A DNA stretch of 64,000 nucleotides from Streptomyces sp. 1331.2 (GCF_900199205.1 NZ_OBMJ01000001.1:6193001-6257000), one strand, 5' to 3'. Positions 1-8,557 are shown, counted from the first letter of the stretch. The notes: generated by a model from the letters alone, not told the origin. Made by a program: numbers and translations.

Positions 1-1
1 C

Positions 2-1276
2 GGCGGGATCACCGGGCAGGCGCCCTGCCAGGGGGCGCCCGAGTTCACCTGCGGGACCATCACCGTGCCGCTCGACCACAGCGGCGCCACCCCCGGCTCC
101 CTCCAGCTCGACGTGGCGATGACCGGCAACGCCGACGCCCCCAAGGGCGACCTGCTGTTCCTCACCGGCGGACCCGGCCAGCCCGGCGTACCGCTGATCC
201 GGCGGGTCGCGAGCAAGCTGACGCCCGTCCTCAAGGACTACCGCCTGGTCATGTTCGACCAGCGCGGCACCGGTGAACGCGCGTTGCAGTGCCCCGGGCT
301 GCAGGAGGACATGGGCTCCTCCGACCTCGCCGTGCCCCGCAAGCAGTCCATCGCCGACTGCGCCGCCGCCCTCGGCCCGAACGCCCGCCACTACGGCACC
401 GCGGACACCGTCGGCGACATGGACCTCCTGCGCCAGGCCCTCGGCGACCGCCGCCTCACCATCGACGGCGTCTCCTACGGCACCTTCGTCGCCGAGCGGT
501 ACGCCCTCGCCCACCCGGCCCACGTGGCCCGCCTGGTGCTCGACTCGGTGGTGCCGCAACGCGGCTTCGACCCGCTCGACCTGGGCGCGCTGCCCGCCAC
601 CGCCCGCGTCCTGCACACCGCCTGCCAGGCCACCGGCTGCACCACCGACCCGGCCGCCGACCTCGCCGCCACCGTCCGCAGGTACGGCAACGGGGCGCAG
701 ATCCTCGACGCGCTCACCAGCTACGAGTTCGCCGACCCCGACTACGGCGGGGTGCCGGAAGCCCTGCACGAGGCCGCCGCCGGGCAGCCGGCCAAGCTCC
801 AGGCCTTCATCGACGAGGTGCACAAGAACGACGCCGCGCCCGCCGAATTCCTCAGCCAGGGCCTGCACGCCGCCACCCTGTGCGCCGACTCGCACTTCCC
901 GTGGGGCACCACCGACACCCCGGTCGCCGGCCGGGCGGCCGCACTGGAACGCACCCGGCAGCGGCTGACCACCGAACAGACCTGGCCGTACGACGCGGCG
1001 ACCGCCACCGGGCTCGGCAGCCTGCTGGTCTGCCTGGACTGGCCGCGCGAACCGGTGCCGCCGACGCCGCCCGCGCACCGCAAGCTGCCCAACGTGCCGG
1101 TGCTGCTGATCGGCGGTGACCGGGACCTCTCCACGCCGTACGAGTGGCTGTACGAGGAGGCCGCGCAGGCGCACGACCCGCAGATCGTGATCGTTCCCGG
1201 GGCGGCGCACTCGGTGCAGTCCCGGGCGGCGAACCCGGCCGGGCGACAGGCGGTGTACGACTTCCTCCTGAAGTAG
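2..1276 (+). CDS. Alpha/beta hydrolase, tripeptidyl-aminopeptidase-like (5' partial)
   Basis: The frame is open to the left edge, so the N-terminus lies outside the window. The first visible residues (a Cys-containing segment, then CGTITVPLDH) are typical of the start of the mature domain in secreted Streptomyces SlpD/SlpE-type hydrolases. The nucleophile elbow GVSYG, an acid in GGDRDLSTPY and a His in GAAHSV form the expected Ser-Asp-His triad, and the C-terminal part resembles the TAP-like domain. The likely role is cleavage of short peptides or esters outside the cell; the exact substrate cannot be read. A strong hairpin follows the stop codon. Family assignment is secure, specificity is inference. 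Confidence 0.85.
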   Translation, partial: GGITGQAPCQGAPEFTCGTITVPLDHSGATPGSLQLDVAMTGNADAPKGDLLFLTGGPGQPGVPLIRRVASKLTPVLKDYRLVMFDQRGTGERALQCPGLQEDMGSSDLAVPRKQSIADCAAALGPNARHYGTADTVGDMDLLRQALGDRRLTIDGVSYGTFVAERYALAHPAHVARLVLDSVVPQRGFDPLDLGALPATARVLHTACQATGCTTDPAADLAATVRRYGNGAQILDALTSYEFADPDYGGVPEALHEAAAGQPAKLQAFIDEVHKNDAAPAEFLSQGLHAATLCADSHFPWGTTDTPVAGRAAALERTRQRLTTEQTWPYDAATATGLGSLLVCLDWPREPVPPTPPAHRKLPNVPVLLIGGDRDLSTPYEWLYEEAAQAHDPQIVIVPGAAHSVQSRAANPAGRQAVYDFLLK

Positions 1277-1296
1277 GGCCCCCGTACCGGGCCAGG

Positions 1297-1335
1297 CGGC
1301 GGGCCGTTCCTCACGGGGGTGGGAACGGCCCGCCG
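1297..1335. terminator. Bidirectional hairpin terminator between convergent genes
   Basis: A perfect 14-bp GC stem (1297-1310 pairs with 1322-1335) with an 11-nt loop sits between the stop of the hydrolase (+) and the stop of the hypothetical gene (-). There is no T-run, as is usual in Streptomyces. Confidence 0.75.
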
Positions 1336-1340
1336 TCGGC

Positions 1341-1898
1341 TCAGGATTCGGCCGCGCCCCAGCCGTCGTCAGGCAGCGTACGGTCCGGCTCGGGGCAGTC
1401 GGGGTGGTCGTAACCCCAGAGGCCGGTCTTGTGCAACAGCCAGTCGCCCAGGGGCGGTTCGTCGTGGCCGATCCGGTCCACGAGGACGAAGGCGACCCGC
1501 AGCTGCTCGGCCGGGGCCACCTCCAGGGTGCGCTGGCCGGGGATGTTCTCGTAGGTCACCGTCTCCCAGGTGCAGCCGGCGGCGGTGAGCGCGGCGACCA
1601 GGGCGGACTCGGTGACACGGGTGTCCAGCGTGCCGAACCCGCCGTCGCCCTCCGGGAGTTCGAGTTCTCCGTGCCAGGTGGGCAGGGAGAGACTGCGGAG
1701 CCGGCGGCAGCGGCAGAACACCGTCTGGGCGTCTCCCCAGCCGAAGGCGTGCGGCCAGCGCGACTCCTTGTGGACCCGCCCGCCGTCCCACGGATCGCCG
1801 TAGCGGGCGGCGAGTTCGGGCAGCGAGGCGTCGTAGCGCAGATCGCCGAGGCCGCCGGTGAGGGCGAGCGCGGTCAGCCGGCCGAGGAAGTCCGTCAC
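1341..1898 (-). CDS. Hypothetical protein (about 185 aa)
   Basis: Function not recognised. The protein is soluble, acidic, Trp-rich in its middle and has no signal peptide or membrane segment. I chose the GTG at 1896-1898 because it overlaps the stop of the upstream esterase gene in a GTGA arrangement; an in-frame GTG at 1905-1907 is the alternative start. The overlap suggests co-transcription and translational coupling with the esterase. Codon use is like its neighbours. Confidence 0.7.
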   Translation of the reverse strand: MTDFLGRLTALALTGGLGDLRYDASLPELAARYGDPWDGGRVHKESRWPHAFGWGDAQTVFCRCRRLRSLSLPTWHGELELPEGDGGFGTLDTRVTESALVAALTAAGCTWETVTYENIPGQRTLEVAPAEQLRVAFVLVDRIGHDEPPLGDWLLHKTGLWGYDHPDCPEPDRTLPDDGWGAAES

Positions 1899-3040
1899 CC
1901 CAGGCACTCGCGCACCGCCTCGATCAGCCGGTTCGCCCGGGCGTCGCCGTGGCCGATCATCCGGTTGGCGACGTAGGCGAAGCCGACGCCGAACTCGTCG
2001 TCACCGAAGGCGAACTGGCCGCCGGCGCCGTCATTGCCGAAGCTGCGCGCGCCGAGCAGCCTGCGGAAGGCGGGGGAGTCGAGCAGCACCCCGGAACCCC
2101 AGCGGGCCCCCATGTCGAAGCCCAGGAAGCCCGCACCGGCGGAGACTTCGCGCACCGCGTCGGTCACCGTCTCGCGGGAGAGCAGCCGGGGCGAGCCGTC
2201 CAGGCCGGTCACCGCCGCCGCGTACAGGCCGGCCAGCCCCGTCGCGGAGGCGACGGCCCCCGCACCGGGCAGCTCGATCGCGTGCAGCGCCGGGTCGTTC
2301 CACCCGTGCGGAACGTCCAGGCCGGGGAAGACCAGCGCGCCGTTCATCGTCACGATCCGGGTCAGCAGGTGCTCCGGGCCGGGCATCGGACGACGGCCCT
2401 CGGCTTCCACCAGCCGGGCCACGTGCCGGAGTTCGCTCTCCGGAAGGCCGATCCAGACCGGCAGTCCGCCGAGCGGTTCGGCGATCTCCTTGCGCAGGAA
2501 CGCCCCCGGGGTGAGGCCGGTGATCCGGCGGATCACCTCGCCGACCGCGAAGCCGAGCACATGGCCGTGGTACTCGTACGTCGTCCCCGGCTCCCAGAGC
2601 GGCTGCTGCGCCTCGATCGCCCGGATCACCGGCGTCCACGCGGCGATCTCCTCGAAGGAGAGCACCGCGTCCAGGGCCGGGATGCCCGCGCGGTGGCCGA
2701 GGATCATCCGGGTGGTGATCTCCTGCTTGCCGCTTCGCGCGAACTCGGGCCAGTAGCGCGCGACCGGGGCGTCCAGGTCCAGGCGGCCCTGCTGGGCGAG
2801 CAGGTGGGCGCTGATGCTCACCGCGCCCTTGGCGCAGGAGAAGACGGGTACGAGGGTGTCCTGCGTCCAGGCCCGCCCGGTCCGCTCGTCGGCGGTGCCG
2901 CCCCACAGCTCCACCACCTTGCGGCCGCCGACGAAGACGGTGACGGCGGCGCCCAGTTCGGGGAACTCGGCGAAGTTGCGCGCGAAGACGTCGGCGACGG
3001 CACCGAAGCGCTCGTCGGCCCAGCCCTGGTACTGCTGCAT
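1895..3040 (-). CDS. Serine hydrolase of the class C beta-lactamase / esterase EstB family
   Basis: 381 aa, the usual length for this family. The SxxK nucleophile motif appears as SCAK in PVFSCAKGAVSIS (about residue 70), a Tyr-containing YEYHG sits at the second-motif position, and the C-terminal part carries the usual Gly-rich GNDGAGGQ segment. There is no clear signal peptide, so it is probably a cytoplasmic esterase or transacylase rather than a periplasmic antibiotic-resistance beta-lactamase. It is first in a two-gene operon with the hypothetical protein downstream. Family call is firm, substrate unknown. Confidence 0.88.
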   Translation of the reverse strand: MQQYQGWADERFGAVADVFARNFAEFPELGAAVTVFVGGRKVVELWGGTADERTGRAWTQDTLVPVFSCAKGAVSISAHLLAQQGRLDLDAPVARYWPEFARSGKQEITTRMILGHRAGIPALDAVLSFEEIAAWTPVIRAIEAQQPLWEPGTTYEYHGHVLGFAVGEVIRRITGLTPGAFLRKEIAEPLGGLPVWIGLPESELRHVARLVEAEGRRPMPGPEHLLTRIVTMNGALVFPGLDVPHGWNDPALHAIELPGAGAVASATGLAGLYAAAVTGLDGSPRLLSRETVTDAVREVSAGAGFLGFDMGARWGSGVLLDSPAFRRLLGARSFGNDGAGGQFAFGDDEFGVGFAYVANRMIGHGDARANRLIEAVRECLG

Positions 3041-3303
3041 GATGTGGTGCCCCGTTCTGACCTCAAGATCGACCGGACCACGCTACGGGAGCGGAGCGGT
3101 CGTGACGAGGGGATTTCGCCACGTCGGGGCGGGTGGGGCGGGTGTGACGGACTCGGGCGGCGATCGGGAGGGGTGTGCGGGTTGGCCAGGGTTCCTCAGG
3201 AGCTGCTGTGCTACGGGGCCGGCCGATGGATGGCCTCGGGGAGGCCGACGGCGAGCACCGCGTCCTGGGCTTCCCGCCAGAACTGCAGCGAATCACCTGA
3301 CTT

Positions 3304-3651
3304 CTATCCGGTACGGCCAGTCGGTCGAGGTGATCCGAGCGACGTCGGAGCGGTCGTGGTCGGCTCGGTCAGGGAGTCCGGCAGGAGCGCCACCTGGCAG
3401 GCACCGTCCCTCACCGAGAGGATCGCGTCGGTGCCCGAAATCCCGGCAATCCCAAGGACCTTCGCAGCCCCCATGGACGGCCGCGCATCGATGCTGCGCT
3501 GGATCGGCTCACTGGCGGACGTGGCGACGAGCCCGTTCAAGGCCCACGGCCCGTCTCCGCCCTGAGGTGCGGTGCCGCCGCCGGTGCGTGCGGTCGCGAG
3601 GCCGGCCGTGGGGAGAAGTGCCGTGCCCACGAGCCGGTTGGACCGCCGCAT
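3304..3651 (-). CDS. Small hypothetical, possibly exported protein (115 aa)
   Basis: Not recognised. The start is supported by an AGGAGA ribosome site about nine bases upstream of the ATG. The N-terminus has two Arg followed by a short Ala/Gly/Leu stretch, a weak secretion-signal candidate. The rest (GVATSASEP..., AKVLGIAGISGTDAIL) has no motif I know. It stands alone between the esterase and the DUF1707 gene. It could be real or a chance frame; the ribosome site tips it toward real. Confidence 0.5.
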   Translation of the reverse strand: MRRSNRLVGTALLPTAGLATARTGGGTAPQGGDGPWALNGLVATSASEPIQRSIDARPSMGAAKVLGIAGISGTDAILSVRDGACQVALLPDSLTEPTTTAPTSLGSPRPTGRTG

Positions 3652-3835
3652 GTGCTGAAGTCTCCTGGCGGGACCAGTAGTTGTAACAGAAGCCTACCGG
3701 GTGGAGGCGGAGCCGCCGCCGGCAACGCCGATACGCAGCACGTACATCACGCCCGCGAGTGCTGCCCGGTCCGGTACGCGCAGGCGTCCGGGGTAGCGAC
3801 GACGGCGCTCGGGAAGGTGCGGCTGCCGTAGATCG

Positions 3836-4405
3836 TTATGTGCGCCGGGCCCTGCGCGCCACCTCGGATGTGACGAACTGCTCCACAACGCGGATGTGGC
3901 GGGCCGCGCCAACCAGTTCGATACGGACCAGGAGTGGTATGCCTGAGTCGACGGGCGGCCTGACCTTGATCTTGCCGAACTCCACATTGAGCTCGGTGGT
4001 GTCCACCACTATGCCGGGTTTGGTGACCAGGACTAGCTTCCCGCCCTGCGCATCGATGTCGATGTGCAGGGTGCTATGAGTGATCTCTGCTTCGGTGAAG
4101 TCGAGGATGACGCGGCAGAAGTGGGTGCCGAACGCGATCCGCCGAGGCACGGTCCATCGGCCGGTGCGTTCGAACCGGCCGAAGCGCTGGTTGATGTGGA
4201 GCACCTCCTCGGCCTGCTTGGCGGCCGGTAAGTCAGAGGTGAGCGAGGCGAGTTCGCCGATGGTCCGAGCCGAAAGCGCGGCTTCCACACGGGTTTCGAG
4301 CTCATCGGTACTCAGCCGGCCGTCGCCGGCGGCCAGACGCAGGACGTCCACGGCCTGATCCCGGTCCGCGTGCGAGGCTCGCAGCTCCGGCGGTTCTCCC
4401 GACAT
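3836..4405 (-). CDS. DUF1707 (SHOCT-like) domain protein
   Basis: 189 aa. Residues 8-62 (RASHADRDQAVDVLRLAA through LTSDLP) are a clear DUF1707 domain, a short helical module found at the N-terminus of many actinobacterial proteins. The rest is a beta-rich segment of alternating hydrophobic strands resembling the YvlB/LiaF-type C-terminal domain rather than membrane helices. No catalytic motif is seen. A role in envelope-stress sensing is sometimes proposed for relatives, but that is not shown here. Monocistronic. Confidence 0.85.
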   Translation of the reverse strand: MSGEPPELRASHADRDQAVDVLRLAAGDGRLSTDELETRVEAALSARTIGELASLTSDLPAAKQAEEVLHINQRFGRFERTGRWTVPRRIAFGTHFCRVILDFTEAEITHSTLHIDIDAQGGKLVLVTKPGIVVDTTELNVEFGKIKVRPPVDSGIPLLVRIELVGAARHIRVVEQFVTSEVARRARRT

Positions 4406-4840
4406 GCGACCAACGTTAGCCCACGTGCTTGAAGGTGGTCTATGACGCTCGGGCGGCTTGCCGCTGGTAGTGGTGGGTTCGAGGCGCGGTCGGAGCGGCG
4501 GGATCGGATCCGGATGGCCTGACGCCGGCGCGCTGCTCGGGAAGGTCCCTGCGGATCCGTGGAGTCACGGACAGGACAGGTGATTTCGGCGGCCCCGGCA
4601 AACCGGCCGGGGCCGCCCTTCGGCATGCCTTGCCGTTCCTATGCCGACGAAGGGCCTTACTTCACCCTGCAGGCTCGATGGCAGTGCGGGCGTCCTGCGC
4701 GGGGACCGGGCGGCACCCCCGGGCGGGGGAGTGGGAAGTCGGCGGGTCCGACTTCCCACTCCTCGCCGGGGGCGCCTCTATGGGGTTCGTCAAGGAAAAT
4801 CGGGCTGCGTTCGGGTGGCGTTGGAGGGCAGCATGGCGGG
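4406..4840. other. Gene-free interval containing hairpin element copy 1
   Basis: No gene with a supported start lies here. The interval contains a GC-rich direct/inverted segment near 4576-4612 (ggccccggc pairing with gccggggcc) and, at 4680-4762, the first copy of an 83-bp element that recurs at 8231-8313. It probably holds the promoter for the gene at 4841, but no -10/-35 pair stands out. Confidence 0.5.
4680..4762. repeat. 83-bp dispersed element, copy 1, with perfect hairpin
   Basis: Copy 1 differs from 8231-8313 by one base (c versus a at the 16th position). The 3' part is a palindrome, gtgggaagtcgg - cgggt - ccgacttcccac, giving a 12-bp stem. It resembles a terminator or REP/MITE-like element. 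Copy 1 lies upstream of a hypothetical gene and close to an IS110 remnant. Confidence 0.85.
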
Positions 4841-5326
4841 ATGCCGGATCTGCTGTGGGACGACGTCAGGAACTTCTTCGATCCTGACCTGATGGGTGCT
4901 CTGCCGGACGTGTCCGTGGAAGGCACTTCGGTGGATGACTGGCAGGCGGTGTTCGATCTGGTCCGGTCGAGCGGTTGGGCGTGGGAGTACTTGGAGGGCC
5001 GCGTCGCCGTGCCGCTGCCTCCCGCAGCGGAGGTGTTGTCGCGTCCGGCCGGCGCCGAGACGGTCAACCTTCAGGTCTGGCCGGTTCCGGGCGTGCTGGC
5101 GATCTTCCGTCCGATGTCTGCCGAGGAGATCGACTTCGATGTCGACCTTCGCGAGCTGCAGGGCCAGGAGGGAGTGGACACTCTGTGCCGGTTCCTGGCG
5201 GCGGTCGGTCGGCGACTGGGCAAGCCGGTGGCCATGACCGCCGAAGGCGACTACGGGAACCCGGTGCTCGGGTTTGACCCCGCGGCCGATCGCGTGGTGC
5301 TGATGGCGGACCCGCAGTTCAGCTGA
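4841..5326 (+). CDS. Hypothetical protein (161 aa)
   Basis: Not recognised. The ATG at 4841 begins a soluble acidic protein (MPDLLWDDVRNFFDPD...) with good codon bias. The composition and the VLGFDPAADRVVLMADPQ ending resemble small orphan actinobacterial proteins, some of which are immunity-like, but no family motif can be named. Its last 8 bases overlap the 3' end of the convergent IS110 remnant, so the right border may have been shaped by that insertion. Confidence 0.6.
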   Translation: MPDLLWDDVRNFFDPDLMGALPDVSVEGTSVDDWQAVFDLVRSSGWAWEYLEGRVAVPLPPAAEVLSRPAGAETVNLQVWPVPGVLAIFRPMSAEEIDFDVDLRELQGQEGVDTLCRFLAAVGRRLGKPVAMTAEGDYGNPVLGFDPAADRVVLMADPQFS

Positions 5327-5834
5327 CCTCTGCCGCCACCCGGGATTCGTAGAAGGTTCCGTCGCGGAGCATCGCGAACAGGACGTCGACCCGGCGTCTG
5401 GCCAGGCAGAGGAGGGCCTGGGTGTGCCGTTTTCCTTGGCCGATCTTCTTGTCGTAGTAGGCGCGGGAGGCCGGGTCGCTGAGCGAGGCGAACGCAGCCA
5501 GGAAGAACGCCCGTTTCAGCTGCTTGTTGCCCCGGCGCGAGGGGTGCTCGCCGCGTATGGAGGAGCCGGAACTGCGGGTCGCGGCGGCAAGCCCGGCGTA
5601 GGAGGCGAGGTGGGCGGCGGTCGGGAAGGCGCTCGCGTCGCCGACGTCGTTCAGGACCCGGGCACCGGTCCTGGTCCCGATGCCCGGGATGGACGTGAGG
5701 ATCTTGGACAGCGGGTGCTCGTCCAGCAGTTCCTGGATCCGCTTCTCCAGGACCTTGCGCTGGTCGAGGACGGCCCGCAGGGAGCCGGCCAGGCTCGGCA
5801 CGATCAGCGTGGCCGCCTCGGTGCCCGGCGACCA
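5319..5834 (-). pseudogene. IS110-family transposase, C-terminal remnant
   Basis: The surviving about 170 codons are the Transposase_20 half of an IS110/IS116/IS902 enzyme: SIPGIGTRTGARVLNDVG, then HLASYAGLAA, RGNKQLKRAFFLAAF and the DPASRAYYDKK helix. Reading upstream in the same frame continues to a stop at about 5835-5837. The N-terminal DEDD catalytic domain (about 200 residues) is absent, so the protein cannot transpose. No terminal sequences of a full element were seen. It is a scar of past insertion. Confidence 0.85.
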
Positions 5835-5891
5835 TCATCTACGTTGAAGCGGCAGGTTGTCTGTCCAGCGGATGCCCCAGGTGGGTCGACT

Positions 5892-6548
5892 TCACCGCTG
5901 GGTGCGTCGCTCGGCGGCGTCGAACGCGGGTGCGAGCGGGGCCAGTGCCGTGCGGAGCTGGTCGGGCAGTGAGCCGGAGGGCACGACCAGTCCTCCGGCG
6001 CAGAAACTCCCGGCGGCCCCTGCGCTCCCGGCCGGCTGGAGCCAGCCTTCCAGTGCGATGCGAACCGCCGCGGCCACGCTCGCCGCGAGCACGCGGGCTG
6101 TGTGTGCTCCGGTGTCAGCCAGGCGTTCGGCGATCACCGCCGTGAGAGGGGGCTCGATGCCGGCGGTGGCGTCGAGGAACGCGTCGCGCAGCGCGGGCTG
6201 GGTGGTGATCAGCAGCAGCGCCTCGTGTTCGTGCTCACCGGTGTTCGTGTACTGCTCGACCACTGCTTCGGTGACGGCGTCAGCCAGGCGGGCTCCTGCG
6301 GGCCGGGCCGCGACGGATGCCGCGATGCGCGCCTCCCGGTCCGCGGTGACAGCGGAGACGATCGCCTGCTCGCGGCTGGCGAAGTAGTTGTTGTAGGTGC
6401 GCGGCGAGACCCCGGCCGCCCCCGCGATGTCCTCGACCCGCACCTGGTCCAGTCCGCGCTCAACAGCCAGGCGCAGGGCCGCCTCGCGTAGCGCCTCGCG
6501 CGTGGCCTGCTTCTTCCGCTCCCGCAGCCCTGGTGGTGGTGTCGTCAC
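5892..6548 (-). CDS. TetR-family transcriptional repressor
   Basis: 218 aa from the GTG at 6546-6548. The N-terminal helix-turn-helix is canonical (REAALRLAVERGLDQVRVED, then AGVSPRTYNNYFASRE). The C-terminal ligand domain is the AcrR-like type and ends in a long Ala-rich helix. The longer frame to 6596 would run into the palindrome at 6584-6603, which supports the shorter start. It is divergent from the TIM-barrel-like gene at 6650 with that palindrome between them, so it probably represses both genes. Confidence 0.88.
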   Translation of the reverse strand: MTTPPPGLRERKKQATREALREAALRLAVERGLDQVRVEDIAGAAGVSPRTYNNYFASREQAIVSAVTADREARIAASVAARPAGARLADAVTEAVVEQYTNTGEHEHEALLLITTQPALRDAFLDATAGIEPPLTAVIAERLADTGAHTARVLAASVAAAVRIALEGWLQPAGSAGAAGSFCAGGLVVPSGSLPDQLRTALAPLAPAFDAAERRTQR

Positions 6549-6583
6549 GGTGCCAGCGTTCCACACAGGGATGCGTGCACGCA

Positions 6584-6603
6584 AACTTGCGCGCACGCAA
6601 GTT
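6584..6603. promoter_or_regulatory. Palindromic TetR operator
   Basis: aacttgcg-cgca-cgcaagtt is a perfect 8-bp inverted repeat with a 4-bp spacer, lying between the divergent TetR gene and the gene at 6650. Size and position fit a TetR-family operator; binding is inferred. Confidence 0.7.
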
Positions 6604-6649
6604 CCCTGTCAGCCTCGACCCGACCGAGACCGACCGAGAGGACGTCGCC

Positions 6650-7675
6650 ATGCGAGCAAGAGGAATGACCTACGACACCGGATTCGTCGTGCACGGCCAG
6701 ACATCCCGCGAGCACTTAGACCCCGCGGTGGTCCGGCGTGAACTCGCCATCATCCGCGACGACCTGCACTGCAACGCGGTCCAGATCATCGGCGGCGACC
6801 CGGACCGAATGGAACTGGCCGCCGATGCCGCCGCCGAACTCGGCCTGGAGGTCTGGTTCTCGCCCTATCCGCTGGAGCTGAATCCGCACCAGATCCTCAC
6901 GCTCTTCCGCGACTGCGCCGAGCGCGCGGAACGGCTCCGGCAGCAGGGGGCCACCGTCGTGTTCGTCGCAGGGGTCGAGCTGAGCGTGATGAACCGCGGG
7001 TTCCTGCCCGGAGAGAGCCCCGAGGAGCGGGTCGAGCAGCTGATGAGCCGACCCGAGCAGCGATCCGTTGCGATGCGCGAACTCGGCGTGCGCATCAACG
7101 CATTCCTCCGCGACGCCGCGGCCACGGTCCGCGAGCACTTCCAGGGCAAGCTCACCTACGCATCCATCCAGTTCGAACAGGTCGACTGGACCCCCTTCGA
7201 CATGATGACGTTCGAGCTGATCCGCTCCGCCGAGGTCGCCGACCGGTTCCGGGAAGCGGTGCGCACCCTGGCCCAGGGCCCGAAGCCACTCGCCATCACC
7301 GGGTTCGGCACCGCGGCCTACCGCGGCGCGGGAGACCGCGGTGGGCGGGTACTGGAAGTGGTCGAGCATGACCCGGAGACCAAGGCCCCGGTACGGCTGA
7401 ACGGCGTGTACGAGCGTGACGAGGCCGGCCAGGCTGCATACCTGAGCGAACTGCTGGAGATCTTCGAGACCGAGGGCGTGGACAGCGCGTTCGTGTTCCT
7501 GTTCGCCTTGCCCGGCTACCCCCACCGCCCGGACGGCGACCCCCGGGACGACCTCGACCGGGCCGGTCTGGGCATCGTCAAACTCCTCGAAGGGCGCCGG
7601 GGACAGACCTACCCCGACATGGAATGGGAACCCAAGGCCGCCTTCGCCGCAGTGGCGCAGCGGTACCGGAGGTGA
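6650..7675 (+). CDS. TIM-barrel-like protein of unknown function (sometimes labelled abortive infection protein)
   Basis: 341 aa from the ATG at 6650, preceded by gagagga. Segments such as NAVQIIGGDPDRMELAADAA, ASIQFEQVDWTPFDMM, ITGFGTAAYRGAGD and SAFVFLFALPGYPH alternate like the strands of a (beta/alpha)8 barrel of glycoside-hydrolase type, with acidic residues at strand ends, but I cannot name a catalytic pair. Databases sometimes attach an abortive-infection label to such proteins; nothing here proves phage defence. A rare TTA leucine codon at 6716-6718 makes it a candidate for bldA control. The palindrome upstream implies TetR regulation, and a strong hairpin follows. Confidence 0.65.
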   Translation: MRARGMTYDTGFVVHGQTSREHLDPAVVRRELAIIRDDLHCNAVQIIGGDPDRMELAADAAAELGLEVWFSPYPLELNPHQILTLFRDCAERAERLRQQGATVVFVAGVELSVMNRGFLPGESPEERVEQLMSRPEQRSVAMRELGVRINAFLRDAAATVREHFQGKLTYASIQFEQVDWTPFDMMTFELIRSAEVADRFREAVRTLAQGPKPLAITGFGTAAYRGAGDRGGRVLEVVEHDPETKAPVRLNGVYERDEAGQAAYLSELLEIFETEGVDSAFVFLFALPGYPHRPDGDPRDDLDRAGLGIVKLLEGRRGQTYPDMEWEPKAAFAAVAQRYRR

Positions 7676-7699
7676 CACGCCCCGCGCACGGTGACCACG

Positions 7700-7738
7700 G
7701 CTCGGGATCTGCCCTGCGCCGCAGGGCAGATCCCGAGC
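7700..7738. terminator. Long perfect hairpin terminator
   Basis: An 18-bp perfect stem (7700-7717 with 7721-7738) closes on a 3-base loop, 24 bases after the stop at 7675 and before the stop of the convergent gene at 7785. No T-run is present. This is the strongest simple hairpin I noticed in the window. Confidence 0.85.
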
Positions 7739-7784
7739 AGATGGAAGCGGTATTCGCCGAATCCGGGACGGTGGTGACGGATGG

Positions 7785-8216
7785 TCATCCCCCGGCCGAC
7801 GGGCGGTGCGACCATGTGGCGATGCCCAGCGCCGTACCGATGCCGACGAAGGCGGCGGCTCCGACCGGAGCCACCCAGCCGGTGAGCGGGCCGTACGGGA
7901 TCAGCAGAGTGCCGGCCCAGGCCGGGGCGAGCGCGACGCCGATCAGCGCGAGGACGGCGGTGAAGTCGACGCCGTGGCGCTCCAGCCAGACCAGGGCGGT
8001 GGGCGCGCCGTTGCGTGCGAACTCGTCCGCCACGTCGAAGCCGTCGGCCACGCCTGCCCGGCCGCCCGCCGCCCAGTACGTCTTCAGCGCGATGTAGGGG
8101 AGCGCGAGGGCGCCCGCCAGGGGGACGGCGCTGCGCGCGGTCTTCGGTGCCAAACGGAGTGCCAACTGGGGAGCCATGCCCGCCCACTTCGGTGCCGTCG
8201 GTGTCGTCGACTTCAC
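7785..8216 (-). CDS. Integral membrane protein, probably C-terminally shortened
   Basis: 143 aa with about three hydrophobic segments (VPLAGALALPYIALKTYW, AVLALIGVALAPAWAGTLLI, APVGAAAFVGIGTALGIA). The PYxxLKxxW start resembles multi-span Streptomyces proteins that are usually longer. The frame begins 14 bases inside the 83-bp element copy at 8231-8313, so rearrangement may have affected either end. No function can be assigned. Confidence 0.55.
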   Translation of the reverse strand: MKSTTPTAPKWAGMAPQLALRLAPKTARSAVPLAGALALPYIALKTYWAAGGRAGVADGFDVADEFARNGAPTALVWLERHGVDFTAVLALIGVALAPAWAGTLLIPYGPLTGWVAPVGAAAFVGIGTALGIATWSHRPSAGG

Positions 8217-8230
8217 TCTGCGGTACCGCG

Positions 8231-8313
8231 GGCAGTGCGGGCGTCATGCGCGGGGACCGGGCGGCACCCCCGGGCGGGGGAGTGGGAAGTCGGCGGGTCC
8301 GACTTCCCACTCC
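8231..8313. repeat. 83-bp dispersed element, copy 2, with perfect hairpin
   Basis: One mismatch to the copy at 4680-4762, with the same orientation and the same 12-bp-stem hairpin. It sits directly upstream of the membrane-protein gene start and directly downstream of the DUF397 gene stop (both on the minus strand), so here it could act as the terminator of the DUF397/HTH operon. Confidence 0.85.
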
Positions 8314-8323
8314 GGGCAGGCTG

Positions 8324-8557
8324 TCAGGCGGTGAAGCGGGGGTCGCGGGCTTCGATGGCTTGGACGAAGGCGGTCCATTCGGCCTGGTCGAAGGCGAGGT
8401 GGGGGCGGTCGGGGTTCTTGTCGTCGCCGACCCAGACGTCACCGTTGGGGAAGCGGGCGATCATCACGCAGCTGCCGTTGTCGTCAGCAGAGAACGGGGA
8501 CTTGACCCATTCGGCGTCGGCGGGCTTGTGGTCATAGGGGTCGTTCAGGTTGCTCAC
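8324..8557 (-). CDS. DUF397 domain protein
   Basis: 77 aa with the family hallmarks: WVKSPFSADDNGSCVMIAR (usual form WxKSxxSxxxGxCVEVA), a central VGDDKNPD and a C-terminal WTAFVQAI. DUF397 proteins are small partners of Scr1-type HTH regulators in actinobacteria and are discussed as toxin-antitoxin-like or developmental pairs. Its ATG overlaps the stop of the upstream HTH gene by 4 bp (8554-8557), which indicates tight coupling. Confidence 0.92.
   Translation of the reverse strand: MSNLNDPYDHKPADAEWVKSPFSADDNGSCVMIARFPNGDVWVGDDKNPDRPHLAFDQAEWTAFVQAIEARDPRFTA

Noticed and set aside
1895..3040. Beta-lactamase-fold protein as the resistance gene for the carbapenem-type operon
   Set aside because: It lies about 24 kb away, in a separate operon with a hypothetical gene, lacks a clear signal peptide and fits the EstB esterase branch; no link to the cluster can be shown.
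5319..5834. Intact IS110 insertion sequence
   Set aside because: Only the C-terminal transposase half remains, with no DEDD domain and no element ends.
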